Of a stretch of DNA of 64,000 nt, positions 23,089-42,026 are shown in pieces. Origin of the DNA: Amaranthus tricolor (lineage: Eukaryota; Streptophyta; Magnoliopsida; Caryophyllales; Amaranthaceae). Position numbers and translations under genes: made by a program. The stretch lies in the NCBI RefSeq assembly GCF_026212465.1, contig NC_080058.1:2073501-2137500 (forward strand), written 5' to 3'. Each line of letters opens with the position of its first letter. Within the stretch, counting starts at the first letter, position 1. The notes beneath the pieces were generated by a model, which worked only from the letters and a program-made list of their open reading frames with translations, made no database searches and was not told the DNA's origin.

Positions 23089-23651
23089 TCCTGTATAAAA
23101 CTGCCTGTTGCCTTCAGTTTTCACTCCAATTCATTTGTTCCTTCTTGCTTGCTACCGGTTATCTTAAAAAAAAAAATTCTACTCTCCTCATTTACTTCAT
23201 ATTCACAATTCCTCTCATTCAACTAAATCAATCAACTACATTGTCATCTTCTCCTTCATTACTTGTTCATTATCATCCTCATTTAATGTATGAACATAAC
23301 CCTAAGTTTTTTCAATATGCAAATTGATTTTTTTGTTCATAATTGTTATGATTTGACATTGTTTGTAACATTGTCTTGATTTCATGATTTAAGCTTACAT
23401 TTTACACTTTTATAATTGAATTTTATGATTTGTTTTGTATGCATATAAAGTGTTCGATGAAATGCCACAATGAAAGTTTACTACTTGCTTAGTTTAATGG
23501 AGTTAGTATATATTCATGATATTGTTAGTTTTATATTTGGAATTGACCCTTCTAATAAGTGTTGTAATACTTTAATATTACACATTCTTGTATACACATT
23601 TATACTTACTTTCCTTACTCACAATGAACAATAAAGTGTATGTGAAATCAC

Positions 23652-24388
23652 ATGAAAAACATGTTTGTGTGTGCAGAATATGGATCATTATCCCGTTATA
23701 GTTATTGGGGTGGGAAAGTTAGTTATACGGGATCCGATGTTGTGTATAAGGGAGGATTGAATGCACTGATGTTTATCCATCGTCAAAATACTACTTTTGA
23801 GGTGTTTCATAGCAAAGTTTATGATGTAATTGGTTGTGATTGCAACTCTTTTATATTAAAAATGGAGATGAAATATCCGGTGACTGGGAAAAATGTGTTA
23901 GTCCCGGTTAAGAATGATGAAAGCATAAGTGCTCTTGCTTATACGGCATCACAAGCCCCTGGAACGACAATGGAGGTTTATGTCGAAATGGTTGCGAATT
24001 TGGATAATGCGAGGGAAGTCATGACTAGCATGGAACTTTCAGAAATAGGTCCTAGTGTACGCCATGATACATTCACAGAAATGTTAACAAACCCAAATTA
24101 CGTTAATGAGCACTTAGATGAGTTTAATTCTCCAACTCATTCACGTGCCATTGGTTGTGGTGCAATGAACACGTTCTCCACGACTCACTTGGGTAGGCGT
24201 AATGCCAACAAGGTTGACTCTTTAGATTAGGAGGATGAGCATATTGATTCTGATTCAAATGAGGATGATGAAAAAAGAGAAGCTCAAAATGCAGCGATTA
24301 GCGGGGTGCCTGTTACTCTTACAAATATGGTCGTAGGAGCATATACATATAGGGAGGCCAGTAATTCGGATGATTCGACCGCAATTTG
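23652..24388 (+). pseudogene. MuDR/MULE transposase N-terminal fragment
   Basis: An open frame of 192 codons is followed, after a TAG at 24228-24230, by a further readable acidic stretch in the same frame (EDEHIDSDSNEDDEK) to about 24388. The first part, with SYTGSDVVYKGG, MKYPVTGKN and NDESISALAY followed by TTMEVYVEM, has the look of the N-terminal domain of plant MuDR-type transposases that precedes the DNA-binding and DDE regions. Those later regions are absent; the frame gives way directly to PMD sequence. The in-frame stop and the missing catalytic core make it non-functional. I am confident of the MULE context, less of the exact domain name. Confidence 0.7.
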
Positions 24389-24540
24389 ATGACGTAGACG
24401 ATCCCAATGTAGAGCTGGTCTTAAGTTCACAGCATCAACGTGGTAGGGATCCTTTAGCAGTGAGGTAATAATCGTCTTGTCTGTTTAATTCAAATTGGAT
24501 AATTTCAAGCGTTGTTCTCATAGAATCCATTTGTTTACAG

Positions 24541-25700
24541 CTGGCTTCGAGTACATATTTCCCGGGCACACTCTCCACATACTCAAGTCTACTACTGGGA
24601 CTCCCTGGATTGACAAAGGGACGATCAGATAATGTGGCGTAATTAATAATTTTGTTAATTTTGAATCATTTGTGTAAAATTACTAAGCTTATTGATTTCT
24701 TTGACATATGAAATGGCAACCATACACGATGGCTAAGATGGACGCTTTGCCTGACATATGTAGAGATAGCCAGGTGATATGGCGATCCCGGTGTCCCCTA
24801 ATTTGCTTTGACATAGTAGAGTTCCATTTGCCGGATCGTGTCATGCGCCAGTTCGGATTGGAGCAACCTATTCCGGATGCTTGTGACACCCAGGCTACAC
24901 TACATGCCATTGATCGAAGGACTACCGACAAGAACTTCCTTGTTCGACATTGATCGCACGTTGATGCATGGAATGCTCGAGAAAGCGTGATCGTGCAAGG
25001 AGAGAACTACATAGGTCAGAGCTTGGGTATGTACATGGCGTGGTATAGGCAGATCACGATATTGCACCTCACGAACCCAACATTTGCACAGCCATCATCG
25101 CACTATCATCCCACTGCTACAATATTGGTAGGCTTTCTTTCAACGTTCAACAAAATTAATTAGTACATGTAATGCTTATAAAACTTATTATTCATATGCA
25201 GGCTGAGCGCATAAGATCAGTTGTAGTACAGTGTAGTGCGTTTCCTGTTGATGTAGGGTATCGCCTATGTACTCAGACCTTAGGCTCCATCAACACGTCG
25301 TTGACGGAGGCCTTAAGTCTAACGGGGTATGATTACCTTATTCACACCCGTCCCACTACCATTGATGATGACACGCTGCACATTCCTTCGACTTTGGGTT
25401 CTCGTCACAGAGGTAGTTCTTCACGAGGTTCTAGTAGAGGTTCATCAAGAGGATCCGATCGTTCATCTAGTCGAGGTCGATCCTCGGAATCTTCATCAAC
25501 CTCTACAGGCGCTATGTCGCCATTTGTTCCCCCAGGGCCTGTGTTCACTCCTCCACATCCATCGCTTCCTAACCGGATCTTGACGTATCAACGTGCTAGT
25601 CAGCGAGAGTCATTGCAGAGGCTGAGGAATCCACATCGACCTCTACGATCGATGTACACACCAAACGAGCTCGGGGAGTCTAGATTTGTTGACTTGGGAT
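24541..25700 (+). pseudogene. Plant mobile domain (PMD) protein, C-terminal part
   Basis: Three blocks can be followed in the plus direction. The first, at about 24541-24640, contains RVHISRAHSPHTQVYYWDSL. The second, 24708-24953, contains FDIVEFHLPDRVMRQFGLEQ, directly comparable with FDIVEVYLPERTVRQLGFAQ in the PMD frame of the second MULE. The third, about 25172-25700, has an Arg/Ser-rich linker (repeated RGSS units) and a proline-rich tail. PMD proteins (the MAIN/MAIL1 family of hosts and their transposon relatives) have the aminotransferase-like PMD fold; their action within transposons is unknown. The N-terminal half, including the ERWxPxTxTFHxPWGxMT motif, is missing, and stops separate the blocks. 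Confidence 0.75.
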
Positions 25701-25900
25701 GTTTATTGTACATATTCAACTTACGTATTATTTTGGATGTTCGTTATGTAATATATATGCGCTCTTTTCATTTGTTATGAGTACTGCAGGAGCTTGTTGG
25801 TTCATTTGTTATGTAATATGAAGTATTAAATTATTTTAATGCAAGGTATGAAACGTTTAATGTTCAACAGTTTGACGGAAATATAGAAAAGGGTTGCTGA

Positions 25901-26117
25901 CAAAACCACCACCTTAAATGGCGATTTAATTATTTTAAAAAAAAAAAAATAGTGAACCGCCACTTTAAATGGCGATTTAGGAGAAAAATGTTTCATTATA
26001 AACAGTTATTTAAGGTGGCTGTTTTAATATTTAAAAAAAAAAAAACTAAGTCGATCGCCATTTAAGAGTAGCGGTTTAGGAAGTGATGCAAACCGCCATC
26101 TAGAGTGGCGGTTTTAT
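25901..26117. repeat. Right subterminal palindromes of element A
   Basis: Five successive imperfect palindromes of about 26 bp, each pairing a GCCATTTAA/GCCACTTTAAA half with its complement: roughly 25903-25930, 25953-25979, 25999-26024, 26054-26081 and 26090-26117. The last, AACCGCCATCTAGAGTGGCGGTT, is nearly perfect. Poly(A) spacers separate several of them. Confidence 0.85.
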
Positions 26118-26261
26118 ATCTGTGCATAAAAAAAAAATTATCTATCCTACGTGGACTGTATTGCGGGAAATAGTTTTCCCTCTGATACAAATTGGGAAAT
26201 TCTTCTTAAATGGGCATTATTTAAGGAAAAGTTTCTATAAAATCTCAACTTGTTTTTTTTA

Positions 26262-26441
26262 TAGAGGTATCATATTCTAAAGATTCCAAAAATCTTATAT
26301 TCAATCAACCTTGTAACCTAACTCAATTTGATGCAACTTAAAAATGAATTTACAGTTATATAAAAAAACAATTCAAATCTCAATTTTAAACTGATTCAAA
26401 ACAACTGACTTGAAATCGACTCGATGACTCAAATAAACACT
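26262..26441. mobile_element. Decayed hAT-type MITE, relative of the one at 7732
   Basis: Starts TAGAGGTATC and ends near CTCAAATAAACACTTTTAA. The interior shares ccttgtaacc, aaaaatgaatttacagttat and aaaaacaat with the intact copy at 7732-7915. No target duplication remains visible. It begins 18 bp outside the right target duplication of element A. Confidence 0.5.
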
Positions 26442-26686
26442 TTTAATATCACGTAATTTCACTATATCCAATAACAACTCTAATTTAAAATATTTGATCT
26501 GAAACCCGACTACTTACTTGTAAGAATGTCGTTATTAATCAAAAATGACTAATTGACTAAATCTAAAAATAATTTAATCCAAAATATCTAATTCAAAATC
26601 CATTCGATTATTGTTCTAAATGAACACCTAACATTTGCAATATTGTCCTCATAGGCCATAGGTCGGTCCGATTACAAGGTCTAGAG

Positions 26687-27302
26687 TAGGGATGGTCATG
26701 GGGCGGGTCTGGCTAGACCCGGACCCGGACCCTTTTTATTTTTTATGGATCCAGACCCGAATCCGGACCCTAAGGGTCTAAAATTTTCAGACTCAGACCC
26801 TACGGATCTGACGGGTCTAGGGTCCTTAAGGTCTTATACAAAGCCTCTTTGATTTGTCAAAATTGAACATTTTGCAAGCAACTTATTATCGTATTACAAA
26901 CACTTCTTCGAGTCCATAAAATTCAAATACAAAATAATTACTAAAACGTAAAAACACTTTTCTAAATACATAATTAAAAATTAAATATAAAAGACTAAAT
27001 GAGATGCATAGTTTATATTCTATAACATTACAAAATAATTACTGGATTGAGATTAATGAGAAGGCAAATTAGGCAATCAATATTCATGGCATTATATATT
27101 AATAATAAAAAAATTAATATTAGAATTTAGAAACCAGAAATTTATAATATAAAATTTAAAAGTTTAGGGTCCGGGTCTTCACCTTAGGACCCGGATTCGA
27201 ACCAGTCAAATATTGAGGGATCTCAAAAGTTAAGACCCATATCCTTAAAAAAAGACGGGTACAAAGCAGGTCCAACAGGATCTGGACCCATGACCATCCC
27301 TA
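26687..27302. mobile_element. hAT-type non-autonomous element, 616 bp
   Basis: Both ends read TAGGGATGGTCATGG (the right one inverted). The flanks are GTCTAGAG (26679-26686) and GTTTAGAG (27303-27310), an 8-bp target duplication with one difference. Next to each end is a stretch rich in 'gggtctgg / gacccggaccc'. No coding sequence. It ends about 130 bp upstream of the RBP45 start codon and so sits in or next to that promoter. Confidence 0.85.
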
Positions 27303-27429
27303 GTTTAGAGTTAAGACAAAAGTAATTTTTATACATACCACTAAAAGATATAGAACTGTAGAAGATTAAACCTGAGAAGCGAAGGAGGGAAATTTCGGAA
27401 AACCCAACACGTTAAGCAGAACAACAAGA

Positions 27430-30400
27430 ATGGCAGCAGTACACCATCACCAACCTCAAACCCTAGAAGAAGTCCGAACTCTCTGGATCGGCGACCTTCA
27501 AATTTGGGTTGATGAAAATTATCTTCGCAGTTGCTTCCTTCAAACTGGTGAAGTAATCATCATACTCTTTCTACTGTTGATTCTTTATTGTTTTACTGCA
27601 ATTAGGTTTAAAATCTTCTCTTCTTTAATCATATTTGAGGCTTTTCTGGGTTTTTTTTTTTTTTCTTAATGGAATTATAATTGTTGCATAATTGGTATTA
27701 ATTTGAAAAACCATTCTTTGATTGTTTTCACCTCATGAAATTTGCTGTTTTTCAATATTTGAAGTGATGTTTTGTATGAATTAATTTTATCATTTTGGTG
27801 GGTTAAGTTTGATTTTTTCGTTCACAGTCTACCTTGCATAATTGTATTCTATTACAGCTGATTTTAGCGTGAAAAAGTGATACTTTGTGACTGTAGGCGC
27901 CCTTCAATTTTGATTGAGATTTGAAAATAATATCTATGTCCATTTGAGATCTCTTCATTTTGCTCCATGTAAAATCTCATGGTCTAGATATGATTCTAAG
28001 TCGAGTAATCACGCGGGGAGTTGGTGAAGTGTTTGAGGAGTGTTTAGCTTGAAAGAAAAAATTAAGGTTAAATGAAGCAATTGGGTGGGAGCTAAGGTAG
28101 AAGAAAGTTTCAGGATAGACAAGCCAGGGTTATCACGGAAAAAGTTATATGTGTTTTGCAATATATTCTATTTCTATACTAAGCTTAACTAAGACCACCA
28201 CCTATTGAGGTGTTTCTGTTGGTGCACTTAGGTGAGGTTTAGATGTTCGCTGGCTTCCTCTTGGAAATCATATAGGTTGTTTTTGGTCTTGGCTTCTATT
28301 TCAATAAGTTTAGAAATGTACTTAGTATAAGGGGAGATGCTCGAAGCAGTGGATCGAGTAGATTGTTATGTACTAAGGTAATAAATAATGGGTTCAGTGC
28401 AAAAAGATTATTTTAGAACTAATAGTTGAAGGAATCATGGCGTAGGTTCTAGTGCTATTGTAATATGAGTTGGCATATGTAAGGCATAGTGCAAAATCAA
28501 GTTGCATGATATCGTATTGGTTGAACTGTGAAAGATGAATTCCATATCATTCGCACCGTAAAGCAAAAGATGTATGAGAGCACCTGGTCACAACAAGCAC
28601 TTGATGGATGAATCCAAGGCTCCCACTAGGATGGAAGAGAGGGATAGACATACGGATAACCAACCGTTTCTTTTTTTATTGGGTAGTGAGCTGGTTACGT
28701 GTGAAGCTAAGTGCTCACACAAAATACTAGTTGTAGTTGTTCAGTGCTGACATATGGCTTCTCCAAAACTGTTTCAGTGCAGACATATGGCTTCCCCAAA
28801 ACTGTTAGTTGTTCAGTACAGACATATGGCTTCCCCAAAACTTTTGTTGTACAATATGTTGTAAGCAATTATTTGTATTTGTTTAAATGTGAAGTGTGTG
28901 ATTTGGGTTCTATACTTATGCAAGTGCCTAATAAATACAGCAACTTCATTTTTGCTTCTTTCTTTCAGATGTCGGTGAACCCCTTACCCGTTCCCCTCTT
29001 TATTTGTGTTTCTAGTTTGAATATTATCAAGTGATACAATTAATAGTGTTTGAAAAAGATGTGAATTTTGTAGCAGACTTATATGTTTGTAAATCACTTT
29101 GTGGACTATCTGGTTGAAGATATACTTCAAGAAAACATCAAAAGTTCTCAACTGATGCAGAGAAACATATAGATCAACCAAGGCAAGACTATGTTAGACA
29201 TCTCCTTTTTGACCCTTTATTCTTGATATAGTGCGCGACCTCCGTCCTTAGATCTCTAATGAAGTTATATAGTACTTAAACTTTAATGACTTCATATTAT
29301 TGTCAAAGCTTCTTGACTATTGAGTATTGAGAAAACTATATTTTTGGTAGAAACTTGTTGGAAATTTCCTTTTTAAAACAAGCACAAATTTCGGCCATTG
29401 TATGATAACTTTGTTTGAAATCTTACTGTGCACCACTACCTTCACCAAATCTACCACTTGTATAGCACACCTCCACCAAGTTAAGCCTCATGCCCTCGTC
29501 ACCATTAATTCTCTCCCGGATAGCTGTGAGATAGTTGTTTTCACAAATCCAGAAGTGGACGAGATTCTTCAAATAGCGGCATTAGTTGAACAAAATTTTT
29601 ACTTGGTCTTTCATTCGGAAAATAGCTGTGAGATAGTTGTCTTCACAAACCAGATTTTATTTGATTTGTCTTGTCCATTTATCATAAAATTAATGAGATG
29701 TTTTGATATCTTGAGGTGGACATCCAGATGGCCTGGTAAGGAGATATGAGGAGATTGCTAATGGACTTTTTTGAGAATAGCGAGTAAGATAACTATGGAT
29801 TGGTATAGTAATGGAGCAATTCTGTAGAAGTGGAGAGCTAAAAGGAGATATAGAGGTTAAGAGACATTAGACATTTGAATGAAAAACTAACAAAACTAAA
29901 ATAAAATTTAATTATATTTGGATGATTTCTTTATTGAGCTCTTCAATATACGTATTACATCAATCCTGTATATTGGCTTCTCCCCAGCCTTCCTAACTGA
30001 ATTTCATCCACATGTTCATGCTTGCCCCTGGTTTTTTGAATCACCATGGAACTGTACAACCAGATGCATCTATTCCACCTTTTTCCATATGCCTTATTCC
30101 AGAATAGGTATGCTGTACTGGTGGTTTAACTGCAGTTTGTTAATTTTGCAAAATTTGCTTTTAGTTGGGTCCTTTAATGTAACCTCTCTAATTTGGTAGT
30201 TTTATAATGAGCTGAGGCCTTGGGGATAAGGCATGATACATTTGTCTTAGACTTGTTTCGGCTGGATTGATATTGGGTAATGATGATGGTTTTTAAGTTG
30301 ATGGTTATATCATAATGATATTTGTTATATCATCTATGTAGGTTATTTCTGCGAAGGTCATACGTAACAAGATTACTGGCCATCCAGAGGGGTATGGTTT

Positions 30401-32118
30401 TGTCGAATTTGCTTCACATGCAACTGCTGAACGTGTTTTGCAATCATATAATGGCACACTCATGCCTGGAACTGAGCAGCCTTTCCGATTAAATTGGGCA
30501 TCATTTGGGATTGGAGAAAGAAGACCCGATGCAGGTCCTGAGCATTCCATCTTTGTGGGAGATTTGGCACCTGATGTTTCAGATTATTTGTTGCAAGAGA
30601 CCTTTAGAGCTCACTATCCCTCGGTAAGGGGGGCAAAAGTTGTAACCGATCCAAGCACAGGTCGTTCAAAGGGATATGGGTTTGTTAAATTTGCTGACGA
30701 GATGGAGAGAAACCGGGCCATGACTGAAATGAATGGTCAATATTGTTTATCGAGGCCGATGCGTATTAGTGCGGCGACTCCTAAAAAGGCACCAGGGATC
30801 CAGCCACAGCCACAGTATGCTGTAGCCAAAAGTGAGCTCGTTTCGGCATGTCTATAGTTTTACCTTTTTGAATCTTTTCCTCTCGAAGTTTGGAAGTTGA
30901 GTTTATTCTCAAATGCATTTGTATTTTGGCAGCCTTATATCCTGCTCCAACATACGTTGTGCCTCCAGTTCAGCCAGTTCAGCCATTGCCAGTGGAGAAT
31001 GATCCAAATAATACAACGGTAAGTGGGGAGCAGACATGGACTTTGTGTATACTAAACTTTAAAACTTTGTATTTAACTTTCATATGTTCTTCTTTTGCAG
31101 ATTTATGTCGGTAATTTGGACCCAAATATAACGGAAGAAGAGCTGAGACAACATTGCTTGCAGTTTGGAGAGATTGTTTACGTCAAAATCCCAGCAAGCA
31201 AGGGATGTGGTTTTGTGCAGTTTGCAACTAGGCCAGTACTTTATGAACTGAATGGTTTCTCGTTATGCCTAAAGACTGAAACCATATTTTTTACATTGTT
31301 ATACCCGTGTAGTCTTTCTTTATTGTCCAACTAACCAATTCCCCGAATATGCTGTTGATTCCAGGACTTCTGCTGAAGAAGCTATTCAGAAGCTACAAGG
31401 AGTTGTGATCGGTCAGCAAGTAGTACGTGTTTTTTGGGGCCGGAAGCAGGTAATTTTCCCTGCAAAAACTTCTCTATCTTTGTGTCGGAGTGATTGTATC
31501 AGGGCTCTGATACTTGACTCTGTATTTGGCTTAGGACTCTGCTACATGGGGTCAGCAAGTGGATCCAAGTCAGTGGGGTGCATATTATGGATATGGGCAA
31601 GGTTATGATGCCTACGCATATGGTGCCGTTCAGGATCCATCCCTGTATGCTTACAATGTATATGCTGGTTACGCTCAATATCCTCAAGCGGTGTGATACT
31701 CTATCCTCTTCTTCTTGACTGCTAATTTTTACTGTCGTGGCTGTCTTTTGTCATCTTCAAGCTTAAGTTTCACCTCCGCTAAGTCGCTTATGTAATGGAT
31801 GATTACAGCCTGAAGGTGTTCAAGATATGGGTGCAGCAGCCAGTCTTGCTCCAGGAATGGAGCAAAGTGTGGAGTTCTCTGATCCCTTGGCTACACCCGA
31901 TGTTGACAGGTACTCTCTTCCGTTCTTTTTCACATGCTTGTTTTCACCTCAAAACTTTTCATGGTCATTCCTCACACTAATGTTCTTCTCGTTCAACTCC
32001 ATTCAGGCTTAATGCAGATTATCTTGCTGTACATGGAAGTGCGATTCTTGGCCGTTCAATGTGGTTAACAACCTCTTCAACAGCAAGACAAGCTTCAGCT
32101 GTTATTGGGTCTCAGTAG
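27430..32118 (+). CDS. RBP45: RBP45/RBP47-type RNA-binding protein, three RRMs, 8 exons, 427 aa
   Basis: Binds U-rich/poly(A) RNA and shuttles between nucleus, cytoplasm and stress granules in this family. Exons: 27430-27552, 30342-30831, 30933-31018, 31101-31231, 31365-31449, 31535-31690, 31809-31909, 32007-32118, together 1284 nt in frame. RRM1 has RNP2 LWIGDL (18-23) and RNP1 EGYGFVEF (57-64). RRM2 has IFVGDL (111-116) and KGYGFVKF (151-158). RRM3 has IYVGNL (234-239) and KGCGFVQF (267-274). The tail is rich in Tyr, Gln and Gly and short, as in RBP45/47. The first intron (2.8 kb) splits RRM1. The fourth intron seems to start GC rather than GT: only AG|GCCAGT at 31231/31232 keeps RRM3 in frame. 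RBP45 and RBP47 subfamilies cannot be separated by eye. No lesions. Confidence 0.93.
28735..28850. repeat. Three tandem copies of a 30-40 bp unit in RBP45 intron 1
   Basis: The phrase 'cagtgc(t/a)gacatatggctt(c/t)cccaaaact' occurs three times in a row, with a 'gttagttgtt' insert before the third. Elsewhere in the 2.8-kb intron, 'agctgtgagatagttgt' occurs twice (about 29521 and 29623). Nothing else in the intron is recognisable. Confidence 0.7.
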
Positions 32119-32289
32119 TCATGTAATTAGCAAATAGCAACTTATCTGCAAGGATTTTGTTGAGTATAGTGTTACGTTTTGAGTTAACTTTATTTTTAGT
32201 GTGGTTTAAACTTGTGGCTACAAAAGTTCAATCGTTAGGGTTCTAGCTCCCTGAGTATTAATCAATTCAGTTTAGCTTTATACAATTCA

Positions 32290-32515
32290 ATTCTACTGAG
32301 GCCCTGTTTAATTCATCATAAAAAAAATATTAATCAGTAAAAATAAGTTTTAATCACTAAAAATCAGTTGTAATTAGTAAAAATCAGTGATAATTAGTAA
32401 AAACTAGTTTTAATTAGTAAAATTAGTTTTAATTAGTAAAAAAATGTTTCAATCAGTCAAAATTAATTAAATAGGTGAAAATCGTATGAACTAAATAGGG
32501 TGTAAGTAGAATTGT
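32290..32515. repeat. MITE-like repeat with CCCTGTTTAATTCAT / ATGAACTAAATAGGG ends
   Basis: The left end GGCCCTGTTTAATTCATCA and the right end TATGAACTAAATAGGGTG are inverted relative to each other. Between them the phrase 'taattagtaaaaa(t/c)(c/t)ag' repeats about seven times with a period near 20 bp. No unambiguous target duplication was found. The end sequence resembles PIF/Harbinger (Tourist) ends. It lies within 200 bp of the RBP45 stop codon, probably in or just past the 3' UTR. Confidence 0.55.
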
Positions 32516-32639
32516 GTATTTATCACTTTTTGGGTTGTCTAAGCTCATATGTAAATTCCAACATAATAATGTTGGATCTTTATAATTAGGCATTTATCAT
32601 GGAATGACCATTCTCGATGTGAATTATTGTGACTCTTAT

Positions 32640-33345
32640 GATGGGCAAAAAACTACTATAAGAATACTCATATATACTCATATATGAAGAAGAAAACTGC
32701 CCATTGTATTCCTACACAAGTTTCCTTACAATGGAAAAATATATATAAATATCGCTCTAAATTTGAAGAGCAAAAAACTACTATAAGAATACTCATATAT
32801 GAAGAAGAAAACTGCCCATTGTATTCCTACACTTGAGTTTCCTTACATTGGAATATATATAAATATCGCTCTAAATTTGAAGAGCAAAAAACTACTATAA
32901 GAATACTTATATATGAAGAAGAAAACTGCCCATTGTATTCCTACACTTGAGTTTCCTTACATTGGATTATATATAAATATCGCTCTAAATTTGAAGAGCA
33001 AAAAACTACTATAAGAATACTTATATATGAAGAAGAAAACTGCCCATTGTATTCCTACACTTGAGTTTCCTTACATTGGATTATATATAAATATCGCTCT
33101 AAATTTGAAGAGCAAAAAACTACTATAAGAATACTTATATATGAAGAAGAAAACTGCCCATTGTATTCCTACACTTGAGTTTCCTTACATTGGAATATAT
33201 ATAAATATTGCTCTAAATTTGAAGAGCAAAAAACTACTATAAGAATACTCATATATGAAGAAGAAAATTGCCCATTGTATTCCTACACTTGAATTTCCTT
33301 ACATTGGAAAAATATATATAAATATGCTCTAAATTTGAAGAGTAG
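32640..33345. repeat. Tandem array, 114-bp unit, about six copies
   Basis: The marker AACTACTATAAGAATACT begins at 32651, 32776, 32889, 33004, 33118 and 33232, giving steps of 125, 113, 115, 114 and 114 bp. Each unit continues with ATATGAAGAAGAAAACTGCC, CATTGTATTCCTACAC, TTTCCTTACATTGGA and ATCGCTCTAAATTTGAAGAG. The first unit has a short internal duplication (catatatact); the last ends in GAAGAGTAG. Copies differ at only a few positions, so the array is recent. It fills the gap between the convergent RBP45 and ALDH3 genes and could be copied into either 3' UTR. Confidence 0.95.
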
Positions 33346-33585
33346 TCTTCAATCACTAATTGATTTTAGTAGTGAGCCTCTTCTACTTAAGCTTATAAGT
33401 GGGTTACTCAAGCTAATAAATAAGTTCTAACAAATTTACGCAGCAGCTAAAATTAAAAGAAGTAGCTCATTGAATTTATTAGTGTTACAATCTCTAATAG
33501 TTATCCAACATCAAGCAGCTTAGAAGTATTGGATAAAATAACTTGCAATTCCTTGATTTACCATTTTTAGTGGTTTTACATGATC

Positions 33586-42026
<8,441 letters not shown>

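Larger units (their letters stand above)
22802..26235 (+). mobile_element. Mutator-like element A (3434 bp) with MuDR and PMD fragments
   Basis: The ends are inverted repeats of about 90 bp. Left begins GAATCTTTTCCCATAATAAT; right, inverted, begins GAAACTTTTCCTTAAATAAT. Both continue with TTTCCCAAT...GGGAAA and reach CAATAC(T/A)GTCCACG(A/T)AGG. A perfect 9-bp duplication TATAAAATC flanks it (22793-22801 and 26236-26244). Inside each end lie short palindromes of the type 'aaaccgccatct..agtggcggttt'. Between them, all on the plus strand, are the remains of a MuDR-like N-terminal reading frame and of a plant-mobile-domain C-terminal reading frame. The catalytic part of the transposase is missing, so this is a deleted, non-autonomous derivative. 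Confidence 0.9.

Noticed and set aside
32640..33345. CRISPR-like repeat array
   Set aside because: Units of 114 bp abut with no unique spacers, in a plant nuclear context; it is a tandem satellite.
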